From positions 1,591,541 through 1,655,540 of the forward strand of contig NC_016943.1 in assembly GCF_000284015.1 (NCBI RefSeq): DNA of 64,000 nucleotides, in the 5' to 3' direction. This document shows, in pieces, positions 1 to 8,781 of this stretch; positions within the stretch are counted from its first letter, which is position 1, and each line of letters starts with the position of its first letter. Source of the DNA: Blastococcus saxobsidens DD2. Its GTDB lineage: Bacteria > Actinomycetota > Actinomycetes > Mycobacteriales > Geodermatophilaceae. The notes beneath the pieces were generated by a model, which saw only the letters and a program-made list of their open reading frames with translations, did no database searches and had not been told where the DNA came from. The translations under genes and the position numbers were made by a program.

Positions 1-750
1 GACCTGCCGCTGCTGCCGCTGGGCCTGTTCGCCGACCGCAACCGGGCCGGCTCCTACGCCACGATCCTGTTCATCGGTGCCGGGCTGATGGGCTCCTTCT
101 ACCTGCTGGCGCTGTTCCTGCAGCAGGTGCTGCAGTTCGGCGCTCTGAAGACCGGTCTGGCCCTCCTGCCGTTCGCCGTTGGCATCATCCTGGCGTCGGG
201 CATCAGCTCCACGCTGGTGGCGCGCCTCGCGCCACGGGTCGTCGCCGCGCCCGGCCTCGTACTGGCCGCCGGCGGCATGTTCTGGTTGTCCACGCTCACC
301 GTGGACTCCTCCTACGCCTGGCACGTCGTGCCGGCGCTGTTCTTCACCTCGTTCGGTCTCGGCCTGGCGTTCGTGCCGCTGACCCTCACCGCCGTGCACC
401 GCGTCGCCGAGGATCGGGCAGGGGTCGCCTCGGCGCTGGTCAACATGGCCCAGCAGATCGGCGCCGCACTCGGCCTGGCGGTGTTCACCACCGTCTCCAC
501 CGCCGCCGCGGCCGAGAGGCTGCCCGATGCCGCACAGGTGCTGCAGGAAGGTGTGGCGGGCGCGGACACCGGCGCCGTGGCGAGGGCCAGCGAGGCGCTG
601 GCGCAGGGCTACACCAGCGGCTTCCTCACCGGTGCGGGGCTGCTCCTGACCGCCGCTGGCCTCGTCGCCGTCACGGTGACCACCCGGGGAACCCAGCGGG
701 CCGCCGACACCCGCCAGGGTCCCGGGCGGGGTGGAGGCAGCGGGCAGTGA
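1..750 (+). CDS. MFS drug/metabolite exporter, DHA2-type, C-terminal part
   Basis: The reading frame is open from the first base, so the gene starts outside the window; 249 residues are seen. They form about five or six hydrophobic membrane segments with the short charged loops of the major facilitator superfamily. The early loop and the final long hydrophobic pair resemble the second half of 14-helix EmrB/QacA (DHA2) proton-driven exporters. The tail after the last helix is Arg/Gly rich and probably cytoplasmic. The stop codon overlaps the GTG of the next gene (GTGA), so the two may be co-translated. The substrate cannot be told from this half. Confidence 0.85.
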   Translation, partial: DLPLLPLGLFADRNRAGSYATILFIGAGLMGSFYLLALFLQQVLQFGALKTGLALLPFAVGIILASGISSTLVARLAPRVVAAPGLVLAAGGMFWLSTLTVDSSYAWHVVPALFFTSFGLGLAFVPLTLTAVHRVAEDRAGVASALVNMAQQIGAALGLAVFTTVSTAAAAERLPDAAQVLQEGVAGADTGAVARASEALAQGYTSGFLTGAGLLLTAAGLVAVTVTTRGTQRAADTRQGPGRGGGSGQ

Positions 751-1280
751 GCGACCCCACAGCCACTGACGGGAACCGGCGGCCGTCGCGAACCGACTCT
801 GAGGGGGTGCGCACTCTTCTGGCGGCGGCGTGGCCGTGGGTCGCGACGGCGGCCCGCGTTCTCCTCGGTGGCGTCTTCATCGTCGCCGGAGCGCTGAAGA
901 TCCCCGACCCGGCCGCCGCCGTCCGCGCGGTCCGCGCCTACCAGGCGCTCCCCGAGGCGCTGGTCGAGCCGGTCGCGTTCGGGCTGCCGGTCCTGGAGAT
1001 CGCCGTCGGCCTGGCTCTGCTGGCTGGCGTCTTCGTGCGCACGGCCGCGCTGGCGTCGGGCGTCCTGCTGGTGGTCTTCATCGCCGGCATCGCGGCGGCC
1101 TGGGCGCGAGGCCTGCAGATCGACTGCGGCTGCTTCGGCGACGGCGGTCAGGTCGCGGCCGGTGAGACCGAGTACGGCAGCGAGATCGTCCGCGACCTGG
1201 CACTCCTGCTGCTCGCCCTGGCCCTGGTCCGCTGGCCCCGATCGCGGCTGGCCTTGGGCACCACCTACGACACCCACTGA
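747..1280 (+). CDS. MauE/DoxX-like redox-associated membrane protein
   Basis: A 177-residue protein with four predicted membrane helices (about residues 30-52, 72-95, 100-122, 145-165) and the motif DCGCFGDGG in the loop before the last helix, as in MauE/DoxX-like proteins that pair with thioredoxin-fold partners. MauE-type proteins assist disulfide formation in exported proteins. GTG is chosen as start because it overlaps the preceding stop (GTGA). The next gene was a DsbA-like membrane thioredoxin, the usual neighbour, but that gene is now split by an insertion sequence. The redox pair is therefore probably non-functional here unless a second DsbA exists. Confidence 0.8.
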   Translation: MSDPTATDGNRRPSRTDSEGVRTLLAAAWPWVATAARVLLGGVFIVAGALKIPDPAAAVRAVRAYQALPEALVEPVAFGLPVLEIAVGLALLAGVFVRTAALASGVLLVVFIAGIAAAWARGLQIDCGCFGDGGQVAAGETEYGSEIVRDLALLLLALALVRWPRSRLALGTTYDTH

Positions 1281-1429
1281 ACCGCTAACCGCACTGAAAC
1301 GGAGCTTCCTCGTGCCCACTGAGAACACCCGCACCCGCTCGAACACCGCCGCCCGTCAGCGCCAGGAGGCTCGCCGTGCCGTCGAGGCTGCGGCGCGCGC
1401 ATCGGCGCAGCGGCGCAGCCGCACGTTCA

Positions 1430-1438
1430 TCGGCGGGG
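1430..1438. repeat. Target site duplication, left copy
   Basis: TCGGCGGGG directly precedes the left end of the insertion sequence and is repeated exactly at 2903-2911. Confidence 0.9.
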
Positions 1439-1477
1439 GAGGATGTCCCGAGTTCCGTAGAACTTCGGTGGCGGCCC
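1439..1477 (+). repeat. IS left terminal inverted repeat
   Basis: Starts GAGGATGTCCCGAG and matches the reverse complement of the right end with a few mismatches over about 39 bases. The shared core includes GTAGAA and GTGGCGG. Confidence 0.85.
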
Positions 1478-1485
1478 GTTGTGCG

Positions 1486-2793
1486 TCAGGCTGCGACGAC
1501 CTCCTCATCATGCACGGCGGGTGTGACAGTTCCGGTGATCTCGGCGTCGAGCGCGGCGCGCAGCTTCGCCAGGTGCAGGTGGCCGTTGACCCGGCGGAAC
1601 TGCTTGCCGGCCTCGACCATGCCGGCGGCGCACCAGCGCAGGGCCATCTGCCCGTCCCGCCAGCGCTTGACGTTGCGGGCGTGATCACGACAGATGGAGA
1701 TCATCGACTCGATCGCGTTGGTCGAGCGCAGCGTGCGGGCCAGCGTGGGCGGCACCCCCAGGCGCAGCACGGTCAGCGTCTCGTGCAGGCCTTCGCGCAG
1801 GCTGGCAGCCGCGCTCGGGTGGGTCTTGTCCAGCTCCCGGGCCAGCCCGGTCAGCGCCGCCTCGGCCTCTAGCGCCGAGTCGGCGTGGTAGGCCGCGCGC
1901 ATCTTCGTGCCGACCGGGCCGCGTAGCCGCTGCGGTAGTCGGTCCTGAACGTTTCGGATCTTGTGCAATTGGCAGCGCTGGATCACCGGGTGGTCGAAGA
2001 CGTCGACCACGGCCTTGCGCAGCGCCTTCGCCCCGTCGATGCCGACCAGGATCGGCCGGCTCACGTCCAGCCCCCGATCGCGCAGGCCGACCAGCAGGTC
2101 GGTGACCACCGTGGCGTTCTCCGTCGCCCCCTCGACCAGGGCGAGGGGGTGCTTGACCCCCTCGGAGTCGATGCCCAGCGCGACGACGCAGCAGGATTCG
2201 CCGAAGTGCACCCCGTCGACCATCAGCGCGACCAGGTCCAATGCGGACAGGTCCGCGGCAAGCAGCTCGGCCAGGGCGGTCTCGGTCATCGCCACGAACT
2301 TCCGGGACACCGCCGACTTGCTCGTCGCCTTCGCCGCCGCGCTGACGTGGTCGCCGACCGGTTCCAGGCCAACCCGGTAGCGGCGGGTGGACAGGCCGGC
2401 CAGCATCCGCTCCATCGCCATCGACCCGAGGATCTCGGTGCCGCTGAACAGCTCGTAGGTGGGCACGGACAGCTCGCCGGAGCCGTCAGCGGCGCGCACC
2501 CGCGGACGGCTCACTGGCACCCGCCGCCCGCCCAGGGTCACCGACCCGCGCTCGGAGCCGTGCCGGACCGCGGTCCGACCGGCATCGTGCTTGCCCTTCG
2601 GCCCGGCCATCCCGGTCACGTCGGCCTCCATCAGCGCCTGCATCACCTGCAGGCCGGCGCCGACCGCGAGGGCGAGCAGGCCCTCACGCATCGTGCCGGC
2701 GATCTCGGCCATCGCCACATTCACCCGCTCCGGCACGACGACTCCGTCGCCGGTAGGCGTGTCGATCTTGTCCTTCTGGTACTTCTTGGTCAC
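1486..2793 (-). CDS. IS256-family (Mutator) transposase
   Basis: A 435-residue DDE transposase that cuts and joins the ends of its own element. The catalytic triad is visible as Asp193 (MVDGVHFG), Asp253 (GIDGAKALRKAV) and Glu362 (STNAIESM). The Cys/His motif RCQLHKIRN between the second Asp and the Glu is diagnostic of IS256/Mutator enzymes. GTG at 2793 is preferred because AGGGGA lies a few bases upstream; a longer frame to 2877 adds an unrelated basic leader. No frameshift or stop is seen, so the element could be active. Confidence 0.95.
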   Translation of the reverse strand: MTKKYQKDKIDTPTGDGVVVPERVNVAMAEIAGTMREGLLALAVGAGLQVMQALMEADVTGMAGPKGKHDAGRTAVRHGSERGSVTLGGRRVPVSRPRVRAADGSGELSVPTYELFSGTEILGSMAMERMLAGLSTRRYRVGLEPVGDHVSAAAKATSKSAVSRKFVAMTETALAELLAADLSALDLVALMVDGVHFGESCCVVALGIDSEGVKHPLALVEGATENATVVTDLLVGLRDRGLDVSRPILVGIDGAKALRKAVVDVFDHPVIQRCQLHKIRNVQDRLPQRLRGPVGTKMRAAYHADSALEAEAALTGLARELDKTHPSAAASLREGLHETLTVLRLGVPPTLARTLRSTNAIESMISICRDHARNVKRWRDGQMALRWCAAGMVEAGKQFRRVNGHLHLAKLRAALDAEITGTVTPAVHDEEVVAA

Positions 2794-2862
2794 GGCGGTC
2801 CCCTGCTCGAAGTGGTGTCTTGGCGGACGCCCAACACCTACCTCACGGCCGGTGCGGGCGGG

Positions 2863-2902
2863 GGACCGCCACCTCAACTTCTACGAGACCCGGGACAACC
2901 TC
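2863..2902 (-). repeat. IS right terminal inverted repeat
   Basis: Read on the minus strand it starts GAGGTTGTCCCGGG and follows the left repeat closely. The two ends differ at scattered positions, as is usual in this family. Confidence 0.85.
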
Positions 2903-2911
2903 TCGGCGGGG
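2903..2911. repeat. Target site duplication, right copy
   Basis: TCGGCGGGG, identical to 1430-1438; after it the DsbA-like reading frame resumes. Confidence 0.9.
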
Positions 2912-3792
2912 CGATCGCCGCCGTCGTCGTGCTCGTCGCGATCATCGTCGTCGGCGTTGTGCAGAGTCAGCGGACGGCCACCTCCGCTGATGCCGCCGTG
3001 CCGGGCAATACCGTCGCCGATGGCACCGCCGTCCGCATCGGGAATTCCGACGCACCGGTGACCGTGACCGTCTATGAGGACTTCCTGTGCCCGGCCTGCA
3101 AGTCCTTCGAGGACGTCCTGGGCCCGACCCTGGCCGACCTCGTGGCGGAAGGTGCCACCGCGGTCGAATACCGACCGATCGCCATCCTCGACCGCATGTC
3201 GCCCGACGCCTATCCCACGCGCGCTCTCAACGCTGCCGGGGTCGTCGCCGACGCCGCCGGCCCCGAGGCGTTCCTCGACTTCCACGACCTGCTCTTCGCC
3301 AACCAGCCGACCGAGGGCGGCCCGGGCCTCTCCGACGAGGACCTGATCGCCCTCGCCGAGCGTGCCGGCGCCACCGGTGAGGCCGTCGAGTCCGGGATCA
3401 GCGGGCTGGTCTACGAGGACTGGACCGAGCGCGTGACCGAGGAAGCCAGCCGCGACGGCGTCAACGGCACGCCGACCGTGTTCGTCGACGGCCAGGTGCT
3501 CGACGTGCGGACGCCCCAAGGACTCGAGGACGCCGTCCGGGCCGCCGCAGCGGACTGAGTTGCAGGAGCAGTTCCGGTCGTGAGCTTCCCCCGCTCCCAG
3601 AAGGTGCGGAACGTCGGAGATCCGCTCCGGCAGTCGGCCGCGACGCTCCGGCCGCGTGAGGGAAATGGGATCCGGCGCGGCCGGCGCGGGCTGTCGAGAC
3701 GCTCCCGCGGTGGAAGATCGCGCGGGCCGTCCCTCACGCGCTTTCGCTTCCTCGAAGCGTGGGCAGGTGGCTGACGGGCAGCGACGCCGGAC

Positions 3793-4275
3793 TCAACCGA
3801 CCGTGGGCGCGAGGGCGAGCGGTGGCGTGGGGCCCGACTCGTCGCGGTCGCGACCGACGGGCACGGTCATCGGATTCGTGAGGCAGAAGAGGTCCCCACG
3901 GATCAACGTGTGCCGGCATTCGATAGCGACCCCCTGACTCTGACTCGTGGCGATCCGGCGGACGGAGAACGCGGCGGACGAGGGTGTCAGGCCGAGGGCC
4001 GCGTGCTCCGCGTGGGAAGGAACGACCGCCCGGACCGTCTCGTCTCCGCCGGTCACCACGATGCCGGTGGCCTGGAGTTGGTCGTAGACGCTGGTGTCCG
4101 TGAAGCCGACGGTCGTCAGCGGTTCACCGATCGCCGCGGGCATCCACACCCGGCCCAGCGCGGGCGGCACACCGTCGGCCAGCCCGAGCCGCTCCAGGTG
4201 GAACAGCGGTGTCGACTTCTCCAGGCCAGGACAACGGCGAACATGCCGTCGGCTCGAATGTCTAGCCCCGGGCAC
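3793..4275 (-). pseudogene. GntR/HutC-family regulator remnant, UTRA domain only
   Basis: From about 4230 down to 3793 the frame encodes a UTRA effector-binding domain (segments such as TPLFHLERLGLADG, VYDQLQATGI and IECRHTLIRGD). No winged-helix DNA-binding domain precedes it in any frame, and the first 16 residues are unrelated. A GntR/HutC regulator is about 240 residues, so the N-terminal third is missing and the product cannot bind DNA. It lies next to the aminotransferase gene that the full regulator probably controlled. Confidence 0.75.
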
Positions 4276-4338
4276 TGAGCCGCCAGGCGTAATCGGCGGC
4301 GCCGAAGGCGGCCACTCAGGGCCACGAGCGCGATGGGG

Positions 4339-5496
4339 CTAGCTGCCGTGGCGGAGCGTGTGTGCGGCCCGGTGCAGGTCCGAATCGTCTGTGAAGTAGT
4401 GAGGCGAGAAACGCAGGCCATTGCCGCGCTGTGAGCAGCGGACGCCCCGCGACAGCAGACGTTCGTGCAGAACGTGGGGCGCATCGGTGGGGCTGCTGGC
4501 GATGACGATGCCCGAGCGGCGGTCCCGCTCCTGTGGGAGGTGGACGTCCATCCCAGCTTCCTCCAGAAGTGCCGCGAGGTGTTCGGCCCGCTCGAGGATC
4601 CGGTTCTCGACCCGCTGCCGACCGAGCTCGTGCACCAGGTCGACGGTGGCGCCGAGGCCCGCGATTCCAGCGCTGTTTTCCGTGCCGGACTCGAAGCGGC
4701 GGGCGTCCTCGGCGAGACGCGGTTCGTGGTCGAATGCGAACGGGTCCTCGACGCTGAGCCATCCCACCGTGGACGGGTTCAGGCGCTGCATGGCCCGCCG
4801 CGACAGGTGGATGAAGCCGATGCCGAAGGGGCCCAGCATCCACTTGTGCGCGCTCACGGCGAGCACGTCGATGCCCAGGCGCTCGACGTCCACGGTGACT
4901 GCTCCTACGGCCTGGGTGCCGTCGACGACCAGCAGCACATCGCTGCTCTGACAGGCATCCCCAAACGCGGCCAGGTCGTAGCGATGACCTGAGGAGTACT
5001 GCACCGCGCTGATCGCCAGCACCCTGGTGCGGTCGTCCAAGGCCGTCAGCACGTCGTCCACCGCGGCCAGGCCACCTGTCATGGGCACCTCGCGGACCTC
5101 GACACCTCGACGCCGCAGCTGCAACCACGGATAGAAGTTGCTGGGGAACTCGCCGGCGGGAACGACGACGTTGTCGCCGTCGCGCCAGTCCACGCCGTTG
5201 GTCACCGTCGCCAGGCCGGTGCTGGTGTTCTGCGTGAAGGAAATTTGCTCGGCTCGGCCATCGACCAGACGGGCCACGGAGGCACGCACTGATTCGGCGT
5301 GCACACGCCAGCCCGGCGCAGCCGCGATGCCTCCTCGCTCGTGGGCCACGAGAACCCCCGTCATGGCTTCCCGGACGCGGGACGAGATCAAGCCGACGGC
5401 CGCCGCATCGAGGTACGACACGTCCGCCGTCCCCGGATAGAGCGTCCGCACCTGCTCCCAGGTCAGCGGCGGCGGCTCACTGTCGGGACTGGTCAT
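4339..5496 (-). CDS. PLP-dependent class V aminotransferase
   Basis: A 385-residue fold-type I PLP enzyme of the class V / cysteine desulfurase-like group. Visible features are the cofactor-binding segment VVDGTQAVG (Asp192, Gln195), the Schiff-base lysine in SAHKWM (Lys218) and the later SGTEN motif. It lacks the flexible-loop Cys of true cysteine desulfurases, so an aminotransferase, epimerase or lyase role (isopenicillin-N-epimerase-like) is more likely. It is divergent from a paralogue at 5742, about 245 bp away, with a lost GntR-type regulator downstream. The substrate is unknown; with the nearby ammonia-lyase, M20 hydrolase and RidA it probably acts on an unusual amino compound. Confidence 0.85.
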   Translation of the reverse strand: MTSPDSEPPPLTWEQVRTLYPGTADVSYLDAAAVGLISSRVREAMTGVLVAHERGGIAAAPGWRVHAESVRASVARLVDGRAEQISFTQNTSTGLATVTNGVDWRDGDNVVVPAGEFPSNFYPWLQLRRRGVEVREVPMTGGLAAVDDVLTALDDRTRVLAISAVQYSSGHRYDLAAFGDACQSSDVLLVVDGTQAVGAVTVDVERLGIDVLAVSAHKWMLGPFGIGFIHLSRRAMQRLNPSTVGWLSVEDPFAFDHEPRLAEDARRFESGTENSAGIAGLGATVDLVHELGRQRVENRILERAEHLAALLEEAGMDVHLPQERDRRSGIVIASSPTDAPHVLHERLLSRGVRCSQRGNGLRFSPHYFTDDSDLHRAAHTLRHGS

Positions 5497-5741
5497 GACC
5501 GCGGAACCTACCTGGCCGAGCAGTTTGGCCAGGGGCGTCTACCCGAAGCACGTTCGCGGCCAGCTCTCCATGTCTCCGAAGCCGCTCCCCAGGGACGAAC
5601 GTTGCTGGACGGGCAGTAGGACGGCGGCTTGGTGCCTGGCCCGCCCACACGTGTCCATGCAGCAGCCGCCACGCTGCGGGCCAGTGCCCACCGAACTCGG
5701 GAGGAACATCGGGCCTGCACCGGACCGTGGATACTCGCGGC

Positions 5742-6941
5742 ATGGTCACGGACGGTGAGTTCGCGGACTCCGACGTGCAGCGAGCGCGCCGGGACACCCC
5801 TGGCGTGGCGAACCGGGTGCACCTGAACAACGCCGGGGCAGCGCTCATGCCGGCCGTGGTGGTCCAGACCCTGATCGAGCACGTCGAGCGCGAGGCAGCG
5901 ATCGGGGGCTACGAAGCCCACGCCGAGGCCGCCGACCGCGTCGAGGGCGTCTATGACAGCCTGGCCCGCCTCGTCGGCGGCCACCGCGACGAGATTGCCG
6001 TGGCCGACAGCGCCACGCTGGCCTGGCAGCGACTCTTCTACTCCCTGCCGCTGAGCGCCGGCGACCGCATCCTGACCACCACCGCCGAGTTCGCCTCCAA
6101 TTACGTCTCCTACCTGCAGGCGATGCGCACCAAGGGCGTCACCGTGGAGACAATTCCTGACGACGCCTCCGGTGCGTTGGACCCCGCCGCGCTCGAGTCG
6201 ATGATCGACGAACGCGTCAAACTGATCTCCATCACATGGGTGCCCACCAACGGTGGTCTGCGCAACCCCGCCGCCGCCGTCGGTCGCATCGCACGACGGC
6301 ACGGCATTCCCTACCTGCTGGACGCCTGCCAGGCCGTGGGACAGATGCCCATCGACGTCGAAGCCCTGGGCTGCACCATGCTCACCGCCACGGGCCGCAA
6401 GTTCCTGCGCGCTCCGCGAGGAACCGGTTTCCTCTACGTGGCGCAAGACTTCCTGCGCGACCTCGAACCGGCCTTCATCGACCTCTACGGCGCCCCCTAC
6501 AGCGCCCCCGGCGGCTACCAGCTGCGCCCGGACGCCCGCCGCTTCGAGACGTGGGAGACCAACTACTCCACACGCCTGGCTCTGGGAGCCGCGGCCGAGT
6601 ACGCGATGAGCTGGGGGCCGGAGCAGATCGAGCGCCGCTGCACCCAGCTGGCGGAGCAACTGCGCACCGGGCTGCAGCAGCTCAGTGGCGTCACCGTGCG
6701 CGACCTGGGTGAGCACCAGTCCGCCATCATTACCTTCAGCCACGACGCCGTCCCGGCCCAGCAGGTCAAAGAAGCGCTCGCGCGCAGCGGCATCAACGCC
6801 TCGGTCACTCCGCCGACCTCCACACCGCTGGACGCGGCCGCGCGCAACCTGCCGGACCTGGTGCGCCTATCGCCGCACTACTACAACACCACCGAAGAGA
6901 TCGCTGTCGCGCTCCGCGCGTTGGAGGGCACCACCGCCTGA
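5742..6941 (+). CDS. PLP-dependent class V aminotransferase (paralogue)
   Basis: A 399-residue class V fold-type I PLP enzyme. Asp194 lies in LLDACQAVGQ, and the cofactor lysine is Lys220 in GRKFLRAPRGTGFLY. The HLNNAGAALMP N-terminus and RFETWETNYSTR segment are typical of selenocysteine-lyase/isopenicillin-epimerase-like members. ATG at 5742 fits the family's N-terminus better than the upstream in-frame ATG at 5727. No strong ribosome-binding site is seen, so a leaderless message is possible. It is only distantly similar to the divergent gene at 4339, so the two may use different substrates. Confidence 0.85.
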   Translation: MVTDGEFADSDVQRARRDTPGVANRVHLNNAGAALMPAVVVQTLIEHVEREAAIGGYEAHAEAADRVEGVYDSLARLVGGHRDEIAVADSATLAWQRLFYSLPLSAGDRILTTTAEFASNYVSYLQAMRTKGVTVETIPDDASGALDPAALESMIDERVKLISITWVPTNGGLRNPAAAVGRIARRHGIPYLLDACQAVGQMPIDVEALGCTMLTATGRKFLRAPRGTGFLYVAQDFLRDLEPAFIDLYGAPYSAPGGYQLRPDARRFETWETNYSTRLALGAAAEYAMSWGPEQIERRCTQLAEQLRTGLQQLSGVTVRDLGEHQSAIITFSHDAVPAQQVKEALARSGINASVTPPTSTPLDAAARNLPDLVRLSPHYYNTTEEIAVALRALEGTTA

Positions 6942-7162
6942 GCACCTTGACCCCATCGTCAGGTCGTCTGCTCGACCCACTTCGGGAGCCGCCCTGCGAC
7001 CAGACCTTCATACGACGCCGCCCCGCTCAGCGATCGTCGTCTGGGATGTAGAACAGCCGTGGATGGGCGGTCACTGCACACCGCGTGGCGACTAAGTGGT
7101 GTCGGCTCGCCAGCATCGACGACTGCCCTGGTGTCGCACTCTCGCCGGTCGTGGACGACGAG

Positions 7163-7454
7163 CCGGAGCTGACGCTCGTGCGGGTCTTCCCGGACTACGG
7201 CGCTGAGTGGCCGGGTCTGGAGACCGGACGACCTCATCGCGCACCGAGAGGTTCTCGCCACGGCTGGTCGCCGACCTCCGCGGGTGGCACGAGCGGTGGC
7301 AGCGCGAGCGCGGGAAACCGGAGCGCTACCGCGGAACTAGCGCCCCTACTCGTCAGTGCGCCTGGGCCGTCTGGCGCGGCACCTCGCCGCCGAGTTCCAC
7401 TGCCTTGCTGACGTGCGCACCGACACGGGGTCGAGCACTGACGCGGAAGCCTGA
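7163..7454 (+). pseudogene. Small conserved hypothetical gene, broken by at least two frameshifts
   Basis: Three consecutive pieces sit in three different frames: VRVFPDYGAEWP (from about 7178), SPRLVADLRGWHERWQRERG (about 7260-7320) and GRLARHLAAEFHC to a TGA at 7452-7454. Joined in order they resemble a small actinobacterial protein family of about 90-100 residues that begins with FPDYGAEWPLW. At least two indels separate them, so no functional product is made. Nothing else recognisable lies between 6942 and 7587. Confidence 0.6.
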
Positions 7455-7587
7455 GGCCGGGCAGCCGCTCGCCTCTCCGGCACCGGTGGTGCCAATGGCG
7501 CCGTGCGGATGGTCTACGGACCTAGATGGCTGCTGGCCGGCCGGCCCGGCCTTGTCCACCCGTCGGATGGTTCACCAGCCCGGTGGG

Positions 7588-8781
7588 TCAGGCCGCTGCC
7601 AGCGCCTCTGCGGCCGTGTAGAGGACGTCTGCGCATGCGATGGTCTCGGAGATGCTGACCCACTCGACCTCGGCGTGCGCACCCTCACCGGACGGGCCAA
7701 GAAGCACGGTCGGGATGCCAAGCGCGGAAATGAACGCCGAGTCGGCCCAGTAGCTCATTCCGACGACCTCAGCCTCGACGCCGAGGGCATCGCGGATGGC
7801 GTCGCCGACGACCGCGACCAGGTGCTCGTCCGGGGAAGTCTGCATCGGCGGGCGGTGCAGCACGGTGCGTGCGGTGACGTTGAGCTGGGAGTCGGCGTCG
7901 CGGCAGGCCTGCAGCAGCGCCGCAAGCTCCGCTTCGACGTCTGCGACGGACTCATCCGGCAGCGTGCGGCGCTCGATGGTCAGGAGGCAACGGTCGGGAA
8001 TGGTCGAGGCCTCCACGCCGCCGCTGATGACGGAGGCGTGCACCGACGCAGGACCAAGAAGCGGGTGCACGCGGGACTTCAACGACTCCGTGAGGCGCTC
8101 GAGCTCGACCAGGATCGGACCGGTCTTGACGATGGCGTCCACACCGAGCTCGGGCCGGGACCCGTGGGCGGCGAGGCCGTGGACCTCGATGTCGGTCCAC
8201 ACGAACCCTTTGTGAGCGATGCCAACCGTCATCTCGGTCGGCTCACAGACGATGGCGGCGTCGGCCTGGAGGTTCTCCACGAGCCGCTGGGCTCCGAGGC
8301 TCGCGTGTTCCTCATCGGCGACGCCGGCCACGACGACGGAGACGGGAAGGTCGGCTTCGTGGGCGCGCTGGCAGGCCACCAGGCTGGCGGCCAGGCCGGC
8401 CTTCATGTCGTAGGTGCCGCGTCCGTAGAGGCGGTCTCCCTCGACGCGCGGCAGCAGCGGGTCGGTGACGCTCGCCAGGCTCACGGTGTCGAGGTGCCCG
8501 CACAACAGCAGGGTCGGGATGCCAGGGGCTGGGGGTCGGGACTCGACGATGACGTTCGGCCGGCCCGATCCGTCGTCCTCGACGCGGGCGGTCAGGCCGC
8601 GCTCGGTCGCCCACTGGTGGATGTAGGCGGCCAGCGGGCCTTCGCCGGCACCGGTGGGGTCCAGCGCCGGGTTGACCGACTCGATGGTCACGAGTTCCTT
8701 GAGTAGTCGGATGACCTCGGGGTCGCCGTCGACCGGCTGTGTGGTCGGGGATAGCCCTGCGGTGTCCGGGAGCTTGGTCAT
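7588..8781 (-). CDS. M20-family metallohydrolase (ArgE/DapE/YgeY type)
   Basis: A 397-residue zinc-dependent amidohydrolase/peptidase. Metal and catalytic positions are in place: His96 and Asp98 in GHLDTV, Asp125 in TYDMKAG, the Glu157-Glu158 pair in ADEEHAS, Glu180 in CEPTEM, and the late His in EGAHAEVE. ATG at 8781 overlaps the stop of the upstream ammonia-lyase gene (ATGA). The frame extends upstream, but only as a shadow of that gene. M20 enzymes beside diaminopropionate ammonia-lyase are known from the E. coli ygeX-ygeY pair, so it probably frees an amino acid from an acyl or peptide form for the lyase. Confidence 0.9.
   Translation of the reverse strand: MTKLPDTAGLSPTTQPVDGDPEVIRLLKELVTIESVNPALDPTGAGEGPLAAYIHQWATERGLTARVEDDGSGRPNVIVESRPPAPGIPTLLLCGHLDTVSLASVTDPLLPRVEGDRLYGRGTYDMKAGLAASLVACQRAHEADLPVSVVVAGVADEEHASLGAQRLVENLQADAAIVCEPTEMTVGIAHKGFVWTDIEVHGLAAHGSRPELGVDAIVKTGPILVELERLTESLKSRVHPLLGPASVHASVISGGVEASTIPDRCLLTIERRTLPDESVADVEAELAALLQACRDADSQLNVTARTVLHRPPMQTSPDEHLVAVVGDAIRDALGVEAEVVGMSYWADSAFISALGIPTVLLGPSGEGAHAEVEWVSISETIACADVLYTAAEALAAA

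Larger units (their letters stand above)
1439..2902 (-). mobile_element. IS256-family insertion sequence, 1464 bp
   Basis: Both ends begin GAGG(A/T)TGTCCCG when read inward, and imperfect inverted repeats of about 39 bp extend from them. A perfect 9-bp direct repeat, TCGGCGGGG, flanks the element at 1430-1438 and 2903-2911. One transposase gene fills the interior on the minus strand. Size, ends and 8-9 bp target duplication all fit the IS256/Mutator family. Intact ends and intact transposase suggest a fairly recent insertion into the DsbA-like gene. Confidence 0.95.
1312..3558 (+). pseudogene. DsbA-family membrane thioredoxin, split by an IS256-family element
   Basis: The 5' part (1312-1438) encodes a basic N-terminus rich in Arg/Ala. 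The 3' part (2912-3558) encodes a membrane helix followed by a thioredoxin fold with the active site CPAC (FLCPACKSFED) and the cis-Pro region GTPTVFVDG. Removing 1439-2911 (the IS plus one 9-bp target copy) takes out 1473 bases, a multiple of three. The two parts then join in one frame of 257 codons, giving a type II membrane-anchored DsbA-like oxidoreductase of normal size. As it stands the 5' part reads into the IS and stops at 1872. The DsbA domain has no start of its own that would restore the anchor. Confidence 0.9.

Noticed and set aside
1963-3558. A 531-codon open frame running from the insertion sequence into the DsbA domain
   Set aside because: The first 300 codons are the antisense of the transposase; only the part after 2911 is genuine coding sequence.
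4339-5496. A cysteine desulfurase (NifS/SufS)
   Set aside because: No catalytic loop cysteine and no iron-sulfur assembly genes nearby; the broader class V aminotransferase call is safer.
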